From assembly GCF_000741255.1 (NCBI RefSeq), contig NZ_JGZB01000004.1, forward strand, positions 124,001-188,000: 64,000 bases of DNA. Direction: 5' to 3'. A program made the translations under genes and the position numbers. Source of the stretch: Bifidobacterium magnum (GTDB lineage Bacteria; Actinomycetota; Actinomycetes; Actinomycetales; Bifidobacteriaceae). The notes under the pieces were generated by a model. The model did no database searches and was not told the origin of the DNA. It worked only from the letters and a program-made list of their open reading frames with translations. Each line of letters begins with the position of its first letter. Within the stretch, counting starts at the first letter, position 1. Shown here in pieces: positions 35,861 through 45,930 of the stretch.

Positions 35861-36682
35861 ATGATCAACGACATTCTCACTGCTGTAACCACGTTTTTTC
35901 GTGACAACTGGCTGAAAATCCTTTGGCTCGTGATCGTGGCCGTGCTCGCCTATATTCTGGCGCGCGTGCTGGCCCGAATCATGGCCAAAGGATTGCAGAA
36001 AGCCAATATCCCCAACGCGTCACTGTTCATCAACGTGATGCGCATCATTGTGGTGGCGCTGGCGCTGACCGCAGTGTTGCAGCCGATTTTCGGCATTAAT
36101 CCCTCCACATTGTTCACGGCGCTGGGCATCGGCGGTCTTGCCGTTTCGCTGGGCCTGAAAGATGTGATCGCCAATATTATTTCGGGCTTCGATCTGATGG
36201 CCGGCAAAGTCATTTCGCCGGGCGACGTCATCAATATTTCGGGCGTTACGGGAGTCGTGGAAGATATTACGTGGCGCCAGACCGTGGTGCGCAGCCGGTC
36301 GGGCAGCGTGGTGCTTATCCCAAATTCGATACTGAGTACGACCGCTGTCGAAAAAATAGATCCGTCGCTCGAGTCGCTCGTGAAAGTTCCGTTCACCGCC
36401 AAGTCCGGTACGGATGACGAGATGCTGACGCAGACGCTGCTCGGACTCGTCAATAAAGACTGTGCGAACGTCATGAATCCGAACCTGTCGCCGATCGTGA
36501 AATTTACGGGGCTCACACCATACGGAATAACGGGCGAGATCTACGCGTTCGCCAAGAAAGACGTGCTGTTGTCGACCGTAATGGACTCGGTTGCGCGCGC
36601 GATTGCGGGCTGCGATTTGCTCGAACAGCGTGCCGCGACAGGCGGCAGCGACGTGGAGGCGTCCGCCCATATTTCTCAGTGA
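35861..36682 (+). CDS. Small-conductance mechanosensitive channel (MscS family)
   Basis: Membrane channel that opens under tension to release solutes on osmotic downshock; 273 residues. Hydrophobic segments near the N-terminus are followed by the pore-lining helix and the conserved beta-domain stretch: FTALGIGGLAVSLGLKDVIANIISGF and PGDVINISGVTGVVEDITWRQTVVRSRSG. No ribosome binding site is seen; TACAGT lies eight bases before the ATG, hinting at a leaderless transcript. Confidence 0.9.
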   Translation: MINDILTAVTTFFRDNWLKILWLVIVAVLAYILARVLARIMAKGLQKANIPNASLFINVMRIIVVALALTAVLQPIFGINPSTLFTALGIGGLAVSLGLKDVIANIISGFDLMAGKVISPGDVINISGVTGVVEDITWRQTVVRSRSGSVVLIPNSILSTTAVEKIDPSLESLVKVPFTAKSGTDDEMLTQTLLGLVNKDCANVMNPNLSPIVKFTGLTPYGITGEIYAFAKKDVLLSTVMDSVARAIAGCDLLEQRAATGGSDVEASAHISQ

Positions 36683-36765
36683 GAATCCTGTAGTAGTCCC
36701 AAGGAAGACAGTTATAGTAGGGAACTAGAGAAGGAAGAATTCGTAACTCAATAGAAAGAACTATC

Positions 36766-37686
36766 ATGACGCAACCCAACGGCGAGCCGGAACCACTTCC
36801 GCCGCAGCAGAATCCGCAGAACCAGCCGCAACAGCCGGACCAGATTCCGCCGCAGCAACCGCAGCCGGCCGCGCAGTATCAGGCTCCGCAATACCAGCAG
36901 CCGCAACAGCAGTACCAGCAAAATCCGTACCAGCAGCCGGGTCAGCCGGGCCAACCCGTGCCCGACTATATGCAGATGCACCGCTACCAGCAGCATCCGG
37001 ACCGCTGGAACGGCTTGGCGATCGCCGGTTTTGTCTGCTCGTTCTTCATCGCGATCCTCGGCCTGATTTTGAGCATCGTCGGTCTGGTCAAGATCAACCA
37101 GACGAAGGAAAAGGGCCGCGGACTGGCCATCGCGGGCATCGTGATCAGCGTGGTCTCCATGGTGTTCGCGTTCATGACGGTCAGCGGCGAATTCAACAAC
37201 TTCATGAATTCGGCGCCGATGAGCTCCGCCTCCTCCTCGTCCCAAGCCGCGTCATCCCGCTCCTCGAAGTCCGCGACCCCGCATGAGGATTTTCTCGAGC
37301 AGTATACGAGCGACCTTGAATCGCGCATCGACCAAGAGGCCGACGACCACGCCTACCAGAACGTGGAGCAGCTCGTGAATTCGAAGATGTTTCAGCAGCA
37401 GCTCCAGGAAGTCATGAACCAGCTGCCGCAGGGCGTGCAGACGTCCGTGACAGCCAAGGGCGACACGGTCACCACCACGCTCACGCTTGAGAACGGCTAT
37501 GAGACGCAGGCCAAGAAAGTCATCGACCAGATGACGCCGCAGCAGGCGCACAACGACCTGCAGGACCTTGCCGATTCGCTTGATGAAATTTGCGGAGACG
37601 CGGGCAACACCACCGTCCACCTGACGGTCAAGACGCAGGATGGAGCGCAACTGTTCAACCAGTCGGTAACCGCGGACAACGACTGA
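36766..37686 (+). CDS. DUF4190-type membrane protein with Gln/Pro-rich N-terminus
   Basis: 306-residue protein. Residues 1-70 are a low-complexity Gln/Pro-rich cytoplasmic-like region; about 78-137 hold two hydrophobic helices with the DUF4190 look (LAIAGFVCSFFIAILGLILSIVGLVKI and GLAIAGIVISVV); then a Ser-rich linker and a soluble domain of about 130 residues. Topology suggests the C-terminal domain is outside the membrane. Function is unknown; such proteins are common in actinobacteria. A CPBP protease gene begins 20-30 bases after it, likely in the same transcript. Confidence 0.82.
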   Translation: MTQPNGEPEPLPPQQNPQNQPQQPDQIPPQQPQPAAQYQAPQYQQPQQQYQQNPYQQPGQPGQPVPDYMQMHRYQQHPDRWNGLAIAGFVCSFFIAILGLILSIVGLVKINQTKEKGRGLAIAGIVISVVSMVFAFMTVSGEFNNFMNSAPMSSASSSSQAASSRSSKSATPHEDFLEQYTSDLESRIDQEADDHAYQNVEQLVNSKMFQQQLQEVMNQLPQGVQTSVTAKGDTVTTTLTLENGYETQAKKVIDQMTPQQAHNDLQDLADSLDEICGDAGNTTVHLTVKTQDGAQLFNQSVTADND

Positions 37687-37718
37687 CCCAAAATCATCCA
37701 TCATGAATGAGGTTTAAT

Positions 37719-38786
37719 GTGAACGCACCGAACCAGCCACCACACCCGAACCTGCCGCCAAATTGGGCGCCGCAAGGCAATCCGTTCGGGCCGCCGATGC
37801 CTTACCCGTACCGGCAAGCCATGAACCAGCAGCGCACTCCGCAAGACGAGCGCAACATCGCCCTTGCGCGCAAGCGCTATACGCGCGTCGCCGCGTCACT
37901 GCTCGTCATGATTGTGGTCTGGTACCTGCTTACGGCGTTGCTCTCCAACATATTCTCGACGGCAATCCATTCGGGGACTTCGGCGGAATACGCGATGATG
38001 TATCTCGTGTCGGACGTTCCGCTGTATGGCGTGGCCATTCCGCTGGCCATCTGGAACATGAGCGGCATCAAACCCGTCAAAACGCGTAGGTTCGGGCTCT
38101 CGGCCAAGCAGTACATCGTGTTCTTGGTCATGACATTCGCCGTGATGTATGTGGGCAACATTATCGGTTCGGTGTTCATGGGCCTGTTCGCGCCGAACAC
38201 TATCAACCCCATTACCCAACTCATGGGTCACAGTCCTGTGGTGGACATTGTGTTCGCCGTAATCCTGGGTCCGATTGTGGAAGAGTGGCTGTTCAGGAAG
38301 CAGATCATTTCACGACTGCGCCTGTTCGGCGAGAAAACGGCCGTCATCTTCTCGGCCTTCGTGTTCGCGCTGTTCCATGCGAACATCTACCAGTTCTTCT
38401 ACGCGTTCGGCATCGGCATCATGTTCGGCTACATTTACATGCGTACGAGCAGCCTGTGGACGACGATCACGATGCATATGATCATCAACCTCAACGGCGC
38501 CGTGATCGCGCCGGCGCTTGTGAACGCCGTGGGCGGCCAGGAAGAGCTCGTCTACTCGGCGCAAAACGGCGTGGTCTCCGTGGCTGCTCTGTACGGGCTC
38601 GTGATGATGGCCGTGGCGATTGTGGGCGTCGTCTTCTTCGTCCGCAACATCCACCGCACGGAGTTCTACCACACGCCATGCCAACTGCCCAAGGGCACGG
38701 CCGGCAAAGTGGCGTACGGCAATCCCGCGAGCATCGCGTTCATGGTGCTGTGCGGACTGCTTATGCTCTGGCAAATGGTGGCGTAA
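37719..38786 (+). CDS. CPBP-family intramembrane metalloprotease
   Basis: Multi-pass membrane protein of the CPBP (Abi/CAAX-protease-like) family, about 355 residues. Motif 1 is EEWLFRK (E-E-x3-R form), motif 2 FALFHAN with the conserved His, and motif 3 HMIINLNG. A Pro-rich hydrophilic N-terminus of about 55 residues precedes the first helix. The GTG at 37719 has TGAGG spaced seven to eight bases upstream; the ATG at 37707 would place that site inside the gene. Possible roles include bacteriocin self-immunity or membrane protein maturation, but no bacteriocin gene is seen nearby. Confidence 0.85.
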   Translation: MNAPNQPPHPNLPPNWAPQGNPFGPPMPYPYRQAMNQQRTPQDERNIALARKRYTRVAASLLVMIVVWYLLTALLSNIFSTAIHSGTSAEYAMMYLVSDVPLYGVAIPLAIWNMSGIKPVKTRRFGLSAKQYIVFLVMTFAVMYVGNIIGSVFMGLFAPNTINPITQLMGHSPVVDIVFAVILGPIVEEWLFRKQIISRLRLFGEKTAVIFSAFVFALFHANIYQFFYAFGIGIMFGYIYMRTSSLWTTITMHMIINLNGAVIAPALVNAVGGQEELVYSAQNGVVSVAALYGLVMMAVAIVGVVFFVRNIHRTEFYHTPCQLPKGTAGKVAYGNPASIAFMVLCGLLMLWQMVA

Positions 38787-38818
38787 GTGTTACTGGGCGT
38801 AATGCTCCAGACCACGCA

Positions 38819-38856
38819 AAAGGCTCCTTATGAAGCGTTCATAAGGAGCCTTTTCA
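38819..38856. terminator. Terminator between CPBP and TetR genes
   Basis: AAAAGGCTCCTTATGAA / TTCATAAGGAGCCTTTT, a perfect 17-bp stem with a 4-base loop and T-runs on both sides: bidirectional. Confidence 0.92.
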
Positions 38857-38900
38857 TATGCCATACGGCGGAATGTACCGTATGGGCGGAAGTGCGAACC

Positions 38901-39569
38901 TCACACCGTCATGCGGGCCATCGCGTACTTCGTGCGCGCGGGACGCGGGGAGTTGAACATGTGGCGCCAGAAGGAGTCCATGTTTTCCTGCGTCATGGAG
39001 AAGTAGATGCCCATGGCGATCACGGCAATATCCTCGCTCATCATCTCGTCGATCTGCGGACGCGACTTGACCTCGTTCCAAGCTTCCATCACGCTGAGCA
39101 AACCGCCGATCGTAAAGTGCATGAGCATCAGCGTCTTGACGTCCATCGTGTCCATGTCCAAGCCAAGCGAGGAGAGTATGGACATGCGCAGGAAGTCGCG
39201 CAACGCGTCATGCAGTTCCGGGGAGCTATGTGGGCCCGTGAGCAATCCAATGCGGTCAAGGCGTTCGCGCTGAACAGGATCGTGGAACAGACGGTTGCAA
39301 TAGTCGCGCCACATTTCCTCGGGATCCACGCCCACTTGCGGCAGATGCGGTACGGGAAGGTCTTCCACCTCATGCAAAATTGCGGAATCAGCGAGCTCGG
39401 GAAGACCGGAGAAATGGTAGTAGAACGAATTGCGGTTCACTTCCGCCGTGCGCACCACGTCGGTAACCGTGATGCGGTGGTATTCGCGGTCTTTCAGCAA
39501 TCCCCAAAAAGCGTTTTCTAGACGGTCCTTGGCCGGTAGGATTTCCGAATCTCGGCGTGGCCTAGGCAT
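38901..39569 (-). CDS. TetR-family transcriptional regulator
   Basis: 222-residue regulator with an N-terminal helix-turn-helix (DRLENAFWGLLKDREYHRITVTDVVRTAEVNRNSFYYHFSGLPELAD) and a helical effector domain. The ATG ending at 39569 has GAGGAGAAC upstream. The target is not clear because the adjacent same-strand genes are in other directions or separated. The 269-bp region upstream (39570-39838) holds its promoter and nothing else recognised. Confidence 0.88.
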   Translation of the reverse strand: MPRPRRDSEILPAKDRLENAFWGLLKDREYHRITVTDVVRTAEVNRNSFYYHFSGLPELADSAILHEVEDLPVPHLPQVGVDPEEMWRDYCNRLFHDPVQRERLDRIGLLTGPHSSPELHDALRDFLRMSILSSLGLDMDTMDVKTLMLMHFTIGGLLSVMEAWNEVKSRPQIDEMMSEDIAVIAMGIYFSMTQENMDSFWRHMFNSPRPARTKYAMARMTV

Positions 39570-39838
39570 TATGTTCTCCTCTTATATGAAGTCTGATTCC
39601 TTGCTCAATCGCGGCCGCGTCTTGTCTGGTGCGTGGGTGCGGCACATTGAATTATCGCCCGATTGAGACCTCAAGTATATGCTCCGAGTCCCCATTCGAA
39701 GTGGTCGTATGCCTCTAGTGTATCCATAGGTGTCAATGTATGACGGCTGTTCGCTTGCAACGATTTACTTTTATCAAATGAGGCCAAGTTGTCGGGGCAT
39801 GCGCCCTCAAATGGCGCGGTTTTCGAGAGGTTTTTCAC

Positions 39839-41221
39839 TCATTCGGTCGGGTTTTGCGAGGCCTCGCCGGTCTGGCCCGCGGCACCCGTTTTCCCCGACT
39901 CGGACGGCTCGTCCGAACCGTCCGCATGCGCGGCTTCGTCCTTGGCCTTGTCCACGACGGCGTCCTCCACGGCTTCCTCAAGCGTGTCCGGATCAATCGT
40001 GTGTTCCGACTCGGTGTGTGCGGACGGGCGCGAGCGCAATGCCGACGCCACGAGCATGGCGGCCTGGTTGAGATATTCGCGTTCGTCCGAGTCGAGTCCC
40101 ACATAGGTGCCGAACAGGCGCGGCAATGACAAGAGCGGCGATTCCACGAGCGCGGAGACGCTGTTGCGGCCTGAAGCCTCCAGCACGCGGAACAGTGCGT
40201 TTACGCTCTTTTCACGCTGGCGCTGGGACATGCCCATAAGCCATTCGTTAAGCGACGTGTTGAATACTTGCGAGGTTTCCGAGAGCTCGGGCACCGTTTC
40301 GAAACGGTCGCCGTCCATAAGCCAGGTGAAAGCGGAATGCTGTTCAATGCCGCTCGCGTCACTTTTGACGACCACAATGCGTTCACTGGGCGGATCGAGC
40401 ATAATCATGCCGATAATCGAGGATTCGGGCACGATTTTGACCACGCGGTCCACAATCGTGGAATATTCGTAGCTGTCGACCACGTTGCGCGGGAATCCCG
40501 GGCCGTCCATCGAGTAGACGCGCTCAATGCGGTCTTTGACATCGTCTCGTACGTTCATGCCCGCATAGACGGCCAGATTGCCGCCTTTGGAATGCCCCGT
40601 GATCACGATGCGGTACTGCGGCCATAGTTTGGCCACACGTTCCACATATTCGCATGCCGTGCGCTGGGCGGGCACGGGATACTGGTAGGCCATGTTGAAG
40701 TCCTCGCGCCAGCCCACGAACGAATCGTCGGTGCCGCGGAACGAAATGATGATCGTGTTGTTCGGCAACAGGAACGTTTCGACAGCGAATTGCGTCTGCT
40801 GGTCCTCGCTGAAAATCTCTTCTTTCGCGTTCACGAGAATCTGCGCGTAGCGCGGGTTGTTGGCGGCGCCTTGGTAAAAATCGTGGCACAGTTCGGCGCT
40901 GACGAATCCCGTGGTGCCCTGCACAATGTCGGGATGGCGCCGTTCCCACACCACCACGTCTTTCTGTACTTCTTCCATCGGCAATCCGTGGAATGGTGGC
41001 CGGCGCAGCGTGCGCACGGACTGGAGCGGATGGCGCAGGCGGAACGCGCGCAACCGTGCGCGCAACGTGCCGTAACGCTGTTCTATGGACGCCAATGACG
41101 GCACTTGGTCGGGAATCCTGTCGTAGGTGAGCAGCGCAAAAACGAGCGCGTCCGCGTCGTTGAATGGAAATTCTTCAAACGAACGCGTTTCGTTGCGTAC
41201 GTAATCAAGAATCGTATCCAT
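39839..41221 (-). CDS. DUF2974-type alpha/beta hydrolase
   Basis: 460-residue protein with the lipase-like nucleophile elbow GHSKGGN (S211) and upstream FRGTDDSFVGWREDFNM, typical of DUF2974 proteins that adopt an alpha/beta-hydrolase fold. A C-terminal tail of about 60 residues is acidic and low-complexity. No signal peptide is visible. The start has GGAGGGG upstream. The substrate is unknown. It is divergent from a CmpB-like membrane gene whose start lies about 100 bases away. Confidence 0.85.
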   Translation of the reverse strand: MDTILDYVRNETRSFEEFPFNDADALVFALLTYDRIPDQVPSLASIEQRYGTLRARLRAFRLRHPLQSVRTLRRPPFHGLPMEEVQKDVVVWERRHPDIVQGTTGFVSAELCHDFYQGAANNPRYAQILVNAKEEIFSEDQQTQFAVETFLLPNNTIIISFRGTDDSFVGWREDFNMAYQYPVPAQRTACEYVERVAKLWPQYRIVITGHSKGGNLAVYAGMNVRDDVKDRIERVYSMDGPGFPRNVVDSYEYSTIVDRVVKIVPESSIIGMIMLDPPSERIVVVKSDASGIEQHSAFTWLMDGDRFETVPELSETSQVFNTSLNEWLMGMSQRQREKSVNALFRVLEASGRNSVSALVESPLLSLPRLFGTYVGLDSDEREYLNQAAMLVASALRSRPSAHTESEHTIDPDTLEEAVEDAVVDKAKDEAAHADGSDEPSESGKTGAAGQTGEASQNPTE

Positions 41222-41321
41222 GATCCGCCCCTCCGTATCAAAATTGCCGAAATATTATTGTAAACAAACGCAACGTGGCCGCAAGCGCCATTTCGTTACG
41301 GCAGAACGCTACAGTAAAACA

Positions 41322-42089
41322 ATGCCATACGTATTGATTGAAATAGAACGTGTCTTTTTGTGGTTCCTGCTCTACAGTTTCGTCGGCTGGGTGTGGGAAA
41401 CGGTACTCAATATTTTCACGAAAAAACGGTTCGTGGACCGCGGCATGCTCAACGGTCCGATCTGCCCGATTTACGGATTCGGCGCGGTAATTGTGATTTT
41501 CGCGCTGCGTGACGAGCACCAGTGGCTCGCCGTGTTCCTGAGTAGCGGCGTACTCGCATGCACGTTGGAATATCTGACCTCATGGTCCATCGAGAAAATG
41601 TTCCATGTCCGATTCTGGGATTACAGCAACAAGCCGTTCAATATCAACGGCCGCGTCTATTTGAACGGGTTCATCGCGTTCGGCTTGGGCGCCACGCTCG
41701 TCAAGGAGCTCGTGCAGCCGCATGTGGAGGACGTCATCGACCTGATCCCGCCTGTCGTGCTTACGGTGGTCAGCGCCGTGCTGCTGGTCATTCTGCTGGC
41801 CGATTTGGCTGTGACGATCGCGGGCCTGCGTTCGCTGCACAACCGCCTCGGCACGATCGAAACGGACATCAAGCGCTGGAAGAGCAAAGAAATTGCGAAA
41901 GCCGACGTGCATATCACAAACGCCGACGACCGCGCACAGGAGATTTCCGCAGATCTGCACAAGCGCCTGTCCTACCAGCAGCGCCGCCTGATCAACGCCT
42001 ACTCCACAATGCGCACGCAGCACGCCCCGCATGTGTTGGAGGACATCCGTTCCTTCCTGCCCGGCAACAAGGCCGGCGGCAACAAGTAA
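41322..42089 (+). CDS. CmpB-like putative ABC-transporter type IV membrane protein
   Basis: 255-residue membrane protein with several hydrophobic helices and the family stretch ERVFLWFLLYSFVGWVWE, CPIYGFGAV and FWDYSNKPFNINGRVYL, matching the CmpB (PF06541) family often annotated as a putative ABC-transporter type IV. No ATPase gene adjoins it. The ATG at 41322 starts the hydrophobic region; TACAGT six bases before it suggests a leaderless transcript. The C-terminal 60 residues are a charged helix. Confidence 0.85.
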   Translation: MPYVLIEIERVFLWFLLYSFVGWVWETVLNIFTKKRFVDRGMLNGPICPIYGFGAVIVIFALRDEHQWLAVFLSSGVLACTLEYLTSWSIEKMFHVRFWDYSNKPFNINGRVYLNGFIAFGLGATLVKELVQPHVEDVIDLIPPVVLTVVSAVLLVILLADLAVTIAGLRSLHNRLGTIETDIKRWKSKEIAKADVHITNADDRAQEISADLHKRLSYQQRRLINAYSTMRTQHAPHVLEDIRSFLPGNKAGGNK

Positions 42090-42107
42090 ATCACCAGCAC
42101 ATCAATG

Positions 42108-42178
42108 CTCCAAGCGGGCGGCCATCGGTTGGGAGGCGGTCCCGGCACGGATTGCCGGGCCGCCCGCTTGGAAACGCA
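42108..42178. terminator. Long hairpin between CmpB-like and aminotransferase genes
   Basis: CCAAGCGGGCGGCC near 42110 pairs with GGCCGCCCGCTTGG near 42160 across a structured centre; both genes converge here. T-runs are weak. Confidence 0.6.
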
Positions 42179-42181
42179 GTG

Positions 42182-43366
42182 CTAGTAGTTTTCGCGCACG
42201 AACTTGGCGAGGCGCTCAATGCCCGCCTCCACTTGCGCGGTTTCCATGCAATAGGACAGGCGCATGAAGCCCGGCATGCCGAAACTGTTCGACGGCACCA
42301 TGAACAGGTCGTAGTCCATGGCCTTCTTGCAGAAGCTTACGGCGTCGGGCTCAAGCGTGCGCGGGAAAATGTAGAACGTGCCGCCGGGACGCGTGACCGT
42401 GAAGCCGAGATCCACAAGCGCGTCATACAGCAAATTCATGTTCGTCTCATATACGCCCAGTTCGCTTGTCGCGTCCGGAATTTCGGCAATGGCCAGCTGC
42501 ATCGACGACGACGGGCAGTTGTGGCCGATCGTGCGGCTGATTTGGGCGAATATGACGGCCAGCAAGTCCGCATCCGTCGCTTCGGGATGGATCGCCACAT
42601 AGCCGATGCGCTCGCCCGGAATCGACAATGATTTCGAGAATGAATAGCAGCTCAGCGTATTGCGGTAATACTTGCTTGGGTACGGCTGGGACGCGCCGTC
42701 AAACACGATTTCTCGGTACGGTTCGTCGCTGATCAGGAAAATGTCGTGGTCGAATTCGCGCTGCTTGCGTTCCAGCAGTTCGCCAAGTCGGCGCAACGTG
42801 TCCTCGCTGTAGACGGCGCCGCTGGGATTGTTCGGCGTATTGATGAGCACGGCGGCCGTGCCCTCGTTGATCGTGGATTCGAGCGCCTCGAAATCGATCT
42901 GGAACGTGTCGGGATCGCTGTTAAGCACCGTAAGCGACGCTCCGCACGCTTGCGCATAGGGGCGATACTCGGGGAAGAACGGCGCGAACGTGATCACTTC
43001 AGACCCCATCATCGTCACGGCGCGCAACGCGTGCGCAAGCGCGGCCGTCGCGCCCGACACGGGGAAGATGTGCTTCGCTTCATACTGCATGCCGAAACGG
43101 CGGTTGAGCGAATCGGCGATGCGCTCACGGAACGCCATGTTGCCCGTGGACGGCGAGTATCCGTGCAACGTCTGTGAATCCGTGTTGGCATACAGGTCCA
43201 TCATGGCCTTCGTAAACGCGGGGGAGACGGGCACGTTGGGATTGCCCAGCGAAAAATCGAACACGTTGCCGGCGCCGATTTCACGCCGGCGCGCGGAGGC
43301 CGTCTCCGCAATCTCGCGGATCACGGATTTTTCGCCAATCATATGTTTGTAAGTCTCATTAATCAT
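42182..43366 (-). CDS. PLP-dependent aminotransferase, class I
   Basis: Fold-type-I aminotransferase, 394 residues, of the aspartate/aromatic-type group. The PLP Lys is K245 in YSFSKSLSIPGERIGY, and other cofactor-site motifs (NTPNNPSG at 177-183, SDEPYREIVF) are present. The start has GGGAG upstream. Substrate cannot be assigned; candidates include aspartate, alanine and aromatic amino acids. It is divergent from recG. Confidence 0.92.
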   Translation of the reverse strand: MINETYKHMIGEKSVIREIAETASARRREIGAGNVFDFSLGNPNVPVSPAFTKAMMDLYANTDSQTLHGYSPSTGNMAFRERIADSLNRRFGMQYEAKHIFPVSGATAALAHALRAVTMMGSEVITFAPFFPEYRPYAQACGASLTVLNSDPDTFQIDFEALESTINEGTAAVLINTPNNPSGAVYSEDTLRRLGELLERKQREFDHDIFLISDEPYREIVFDGASQPYPSKYYRNTLSCYSFSKSLSIPGERIGYVAIHPEATDADLLAVIFAQISRTIGHNCPSSSMQLAIAEIPDATSELGVYETNMNLLYDALVDLGFTVTRPGGTFYIFPRTLEPDAVSFCKKAMDYDLFMVPSNSFGMPGFMRLSYCMETAQVEAGIERLAKFVRENY

Positions 43367-43464
43367 TGCGGCAATCTCCCTTGCGTACGGTTACGCACTG
43401 TTATACCTGTTTTCTGGCCGCGGTAACGCTATTCTTCACGAAATATGGCGCGTAGTATAAAACC

Positions 43465-45849
43465 ATGACCGAGATTTCCTTGCAAACGCCCATTAGTTCG
43501 CTGATTACCAACAAGCGGCGCGTCAATGCGTTGAAATCTCTTGGCGTGGAAAATGTGGCGGACGCGCTGACGTACTATCCGTTCCGCGTCACCGATCCCG
43601 TCAGCGTCAAAACCTTGAACGAGGCCGTGGTCGGCAGCAAAATGGCGACCGTCGTGCGTGTGCGCGGCATTCGCGCCACACCAATGAGCGCGCGCGGCGG
43701 ATATCGCCTCGAAGTCAACGTGGACGACGACGAATTCGCACGCCAACGCGAAGAACGCGGAGCGGTGGCGTCCCTCGTCTATTTCTCGCGCAGGAAATCG
43801 TATATCGATTGGATGAGCAGCCGCCTGCGCGCGCAATCATTGATCGTTATTTCAGGAGAACCCAGCGAATACAACGACCGTCTGCAATTCACGCATCCCG
43901 AAGTGCTGACGGTGGCGCAAGAAGGCGACGATCCCGCCCATTTCGACGCTCCCACCGCAATGGCGGCGCTCGAACGCGTATGCCGGCCGCGACCCGTCTA
44001 CCACGCCAACTCGCGCATCTCCAGCGAACATATTCACGACACGATTATGGCGCTGCTCATGCTGCTCGCCGGCAAATCGGCGGCCGACGCCACGGCGGAC
44101 GCGCGTGGCAATGAAACGCAAACGGCGCCATCAATGACCACGCTCTATGAGTCGAGCAAGGAAGTGGCGCAGCGGCTCGTCATGGCCATCCCCAACATTC
44201 TGCCCGCCAGCGTGCAGCAAGAGGGACACTATATGGGCCGCGCCGAGGCGTTCAGCCAGATCCACGACCCCGACTCCGTGGCCTCGTTCCAGCGTGCACT
44301 GGCCACGATGCGCTGTGAAGAAGCGATCGTATGCCAGACTGCGCTGCTCATGGCGCGCGCCAAAGCGGGCGACTCGCCGGCCATCGCCTGTACGGACACG
44401 GCATTGCGCGACAAGTTCATCGACGCCCTACCGTTCACACTCACCGACGGCCAGCGCGACGTAATCCGCGAAATCGGCAACGACATGGAACAGGACCATC
44501 CCATGCAGCGCCTGCTCGAAGGCGAAGTGGGATCGGGCAAAACCGTGGTGGCCATCGCAGCCATGCTGCAGGCCGTGGGATCGGGCCAGCAGGCCGTAAT
44601 GGTCGCGCCGACGCTGGTGCTCGCCCAGCAGCATTACGCGTCGATCAGCAAACAAATCGCCCAAGTGGCGCCCGACGTGCCCGTGGTGCTGCTGACAGGC
44701 GGCATGAAACTTGCGGCCAGGCGCCGCGCACTCGCTACGGCCGCCAGCGGGCAGCCCTGCATAGTGATTGCCACACACGCGGCGTTCTCGGCTACATTCC
44801 AAATGCCCAACATGGCGCTTGCCGTGATCGACGAGCAGCATCGTTTCGGTGTGGACCAGCGCGAAACTTTGCGCAACAAAGGCGAGCATGATCCGCATCT
44901 GCTCGTCATGACGGCCACACCGATTCCGCGCACCGCAGCCATGACATGGTTCGGCGATCTTGACATTTCGTGGCTGACGGAGCTGCCGGGAGGACGCAAA
45001 CCGATCCGCACGTTCATTATTGACGAATACGACGGCCGGCTTATGGGATCGATGTTCGCGCATGTGCGGTCGCGTATCGACGCGGGCGAGCGCGCCTATA
45101 TCATTTGCTCGCGCATCGATGAGGACGAGGAGGACGCGGAAAGCTCGGGCGCGAAACGCAAAGTCTCGCATGAAGTCGTGTCCGACGAGCCCATGCTGCT
45201 AACCGACGACGACCTGGGCGAACAGGCCGTGCGCGAACCGTTGCATTCTGTGGATGAAATTTACGACCGCTTGCAGGCGTTGCCGCAATTCGCGGATGTG
45301 GCGTTCTGCAGGCTCACGGGCCGTGACGACGACGCGACGAAAGCCGCCGTGATGGAAGGCTTCGCCTCGGGGAAGACGCCCGTAATGGTGGCCACCACGG
45401 TGATCGAGGTGGGTGTGGACGTGCCGCAAGCCAGTTGCATCATCATTTTTGACGCCGACCGGTACGGATTGTCCCAGCTCCACCAGCTGCGCGGCCGCGT
45501 GGGACGTGGCGGCACGAACAGCTGGGCGTTCCTCGTGTCGCGCGCCGAACCCGATTCCATTGGCCAGCAGCGTCTTGACGTGATCGCCCATTCGTTGGAC
45601 GGCGCCGAAATCGCGCGTGAAGATTTGGCGCTGCGCGGCGCGGGCGACGTGCTCGGAGACGCGCAGTCGGGCGGCAAGACGAGCCTTAAGCTGCTGCGTG
45701 TGGTCAAGGACGCCGCGCTTATTGAACAGGCGCGCGCGCAGGCGCAAGCGTTGTTGGACAAGGATCCCGCGTTGTCGCGTGAAGTCCAGTTGGCTGGGGC
45801 GGTACTGGACTTCACGCGCGGCAATGAAGGGTTCCTCACGAGCAATTAG
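43465..45849 (+). CDS. recG: ATP-dependent DNA helicase RecG
   Basis: Branch-migrating helicase acting on stalled replication forks and recombination intermediates; 794 residues. Walker A is GEVGSGKT at 353-360 and the DExH box is DEQH at 456-459; QLHQLRGRVGRGG is the RecG helicase motif VI. An N-terminal wedge-like OB region precedes them. A stretch in the helicase part (about residues 555-590) is rich in acidic residues (DEDEEDAESSGAKRK) and may be an insertion. TAGTAT lies six bases before the ATG with no ribosome site, suggesting a leaderless transcript. Confidence 0.96.
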   Translation: MTEISLQTPISSLITNKRRVNALKSLGVENVADALTYYPFRVTDPVSVKTLNEAVVGSKMATVVRVRGIRATPMSARGGYRLEVNVDDDEFARQREERGAVASLVYFSRRKSYIDWMSSRLRAQSLIVISGEPSEYNDRLQFTHPEVLTVAQEGDDPAHFDAPTAMAALERVCRPRPVYHANSRISSEHIHDTIMALLMLLAGKSAADATADARGNETQTAPSMTTLYESSKEVAQRLVMAIPNILPASVQQEGHYMGRAEAFSQIHDPDSVASFQRALATMRCEEAIVCQTALLMARAKAGDSPAIACTDTALRDKFIDALPFTLTDGQRDVIREIGNDMEQDHPMQRLLEGEVGSGKTVVAIAAMLQAVGSGQQAVMVAPTLVLAQQHYASISKQIAQVAPDVPVVLLTGGMKLAARRRALATAASGQPCIVIATHAAFSATFQMPNMALAVIDEQHRFGVDQRETLRNKGEHDPHLLVMTATPIPRTAAMTWFGDLDISWLTELPGGRKPIRTFIIDEYDGRLMGSMFAHVRSRIDAGERAYIICSRIDEDEEDAESSGAKRKVSHEVVSDEPMLLTDDDLGEQAVREPLHSVDEIYDRLQALPQFADVAFCRLTGRDDDATKAAVMEGFASGKTPVMVATTVIEVGVDVPQASCIIIFDADRYGLSQLHQLRGRVGRGGTNSWAFLVSRAEPDSIGQQRLDVIAHSLDGAEIAREDLALRGAGDVLGDAQSGGKTSLKLLRVVKDAALIEQARAQAQALLDKDPALSREVQLAGAVLDFTRGNEGFLTSN

Positions 45850-45930
45850 CGGAAGTTCGCGCGGCGGTCTGGCGTGCCAAGGATCTGGCTGCGCCCAGCG
45901 CAACCGCGGTCATACCACTACTTCAACTAC

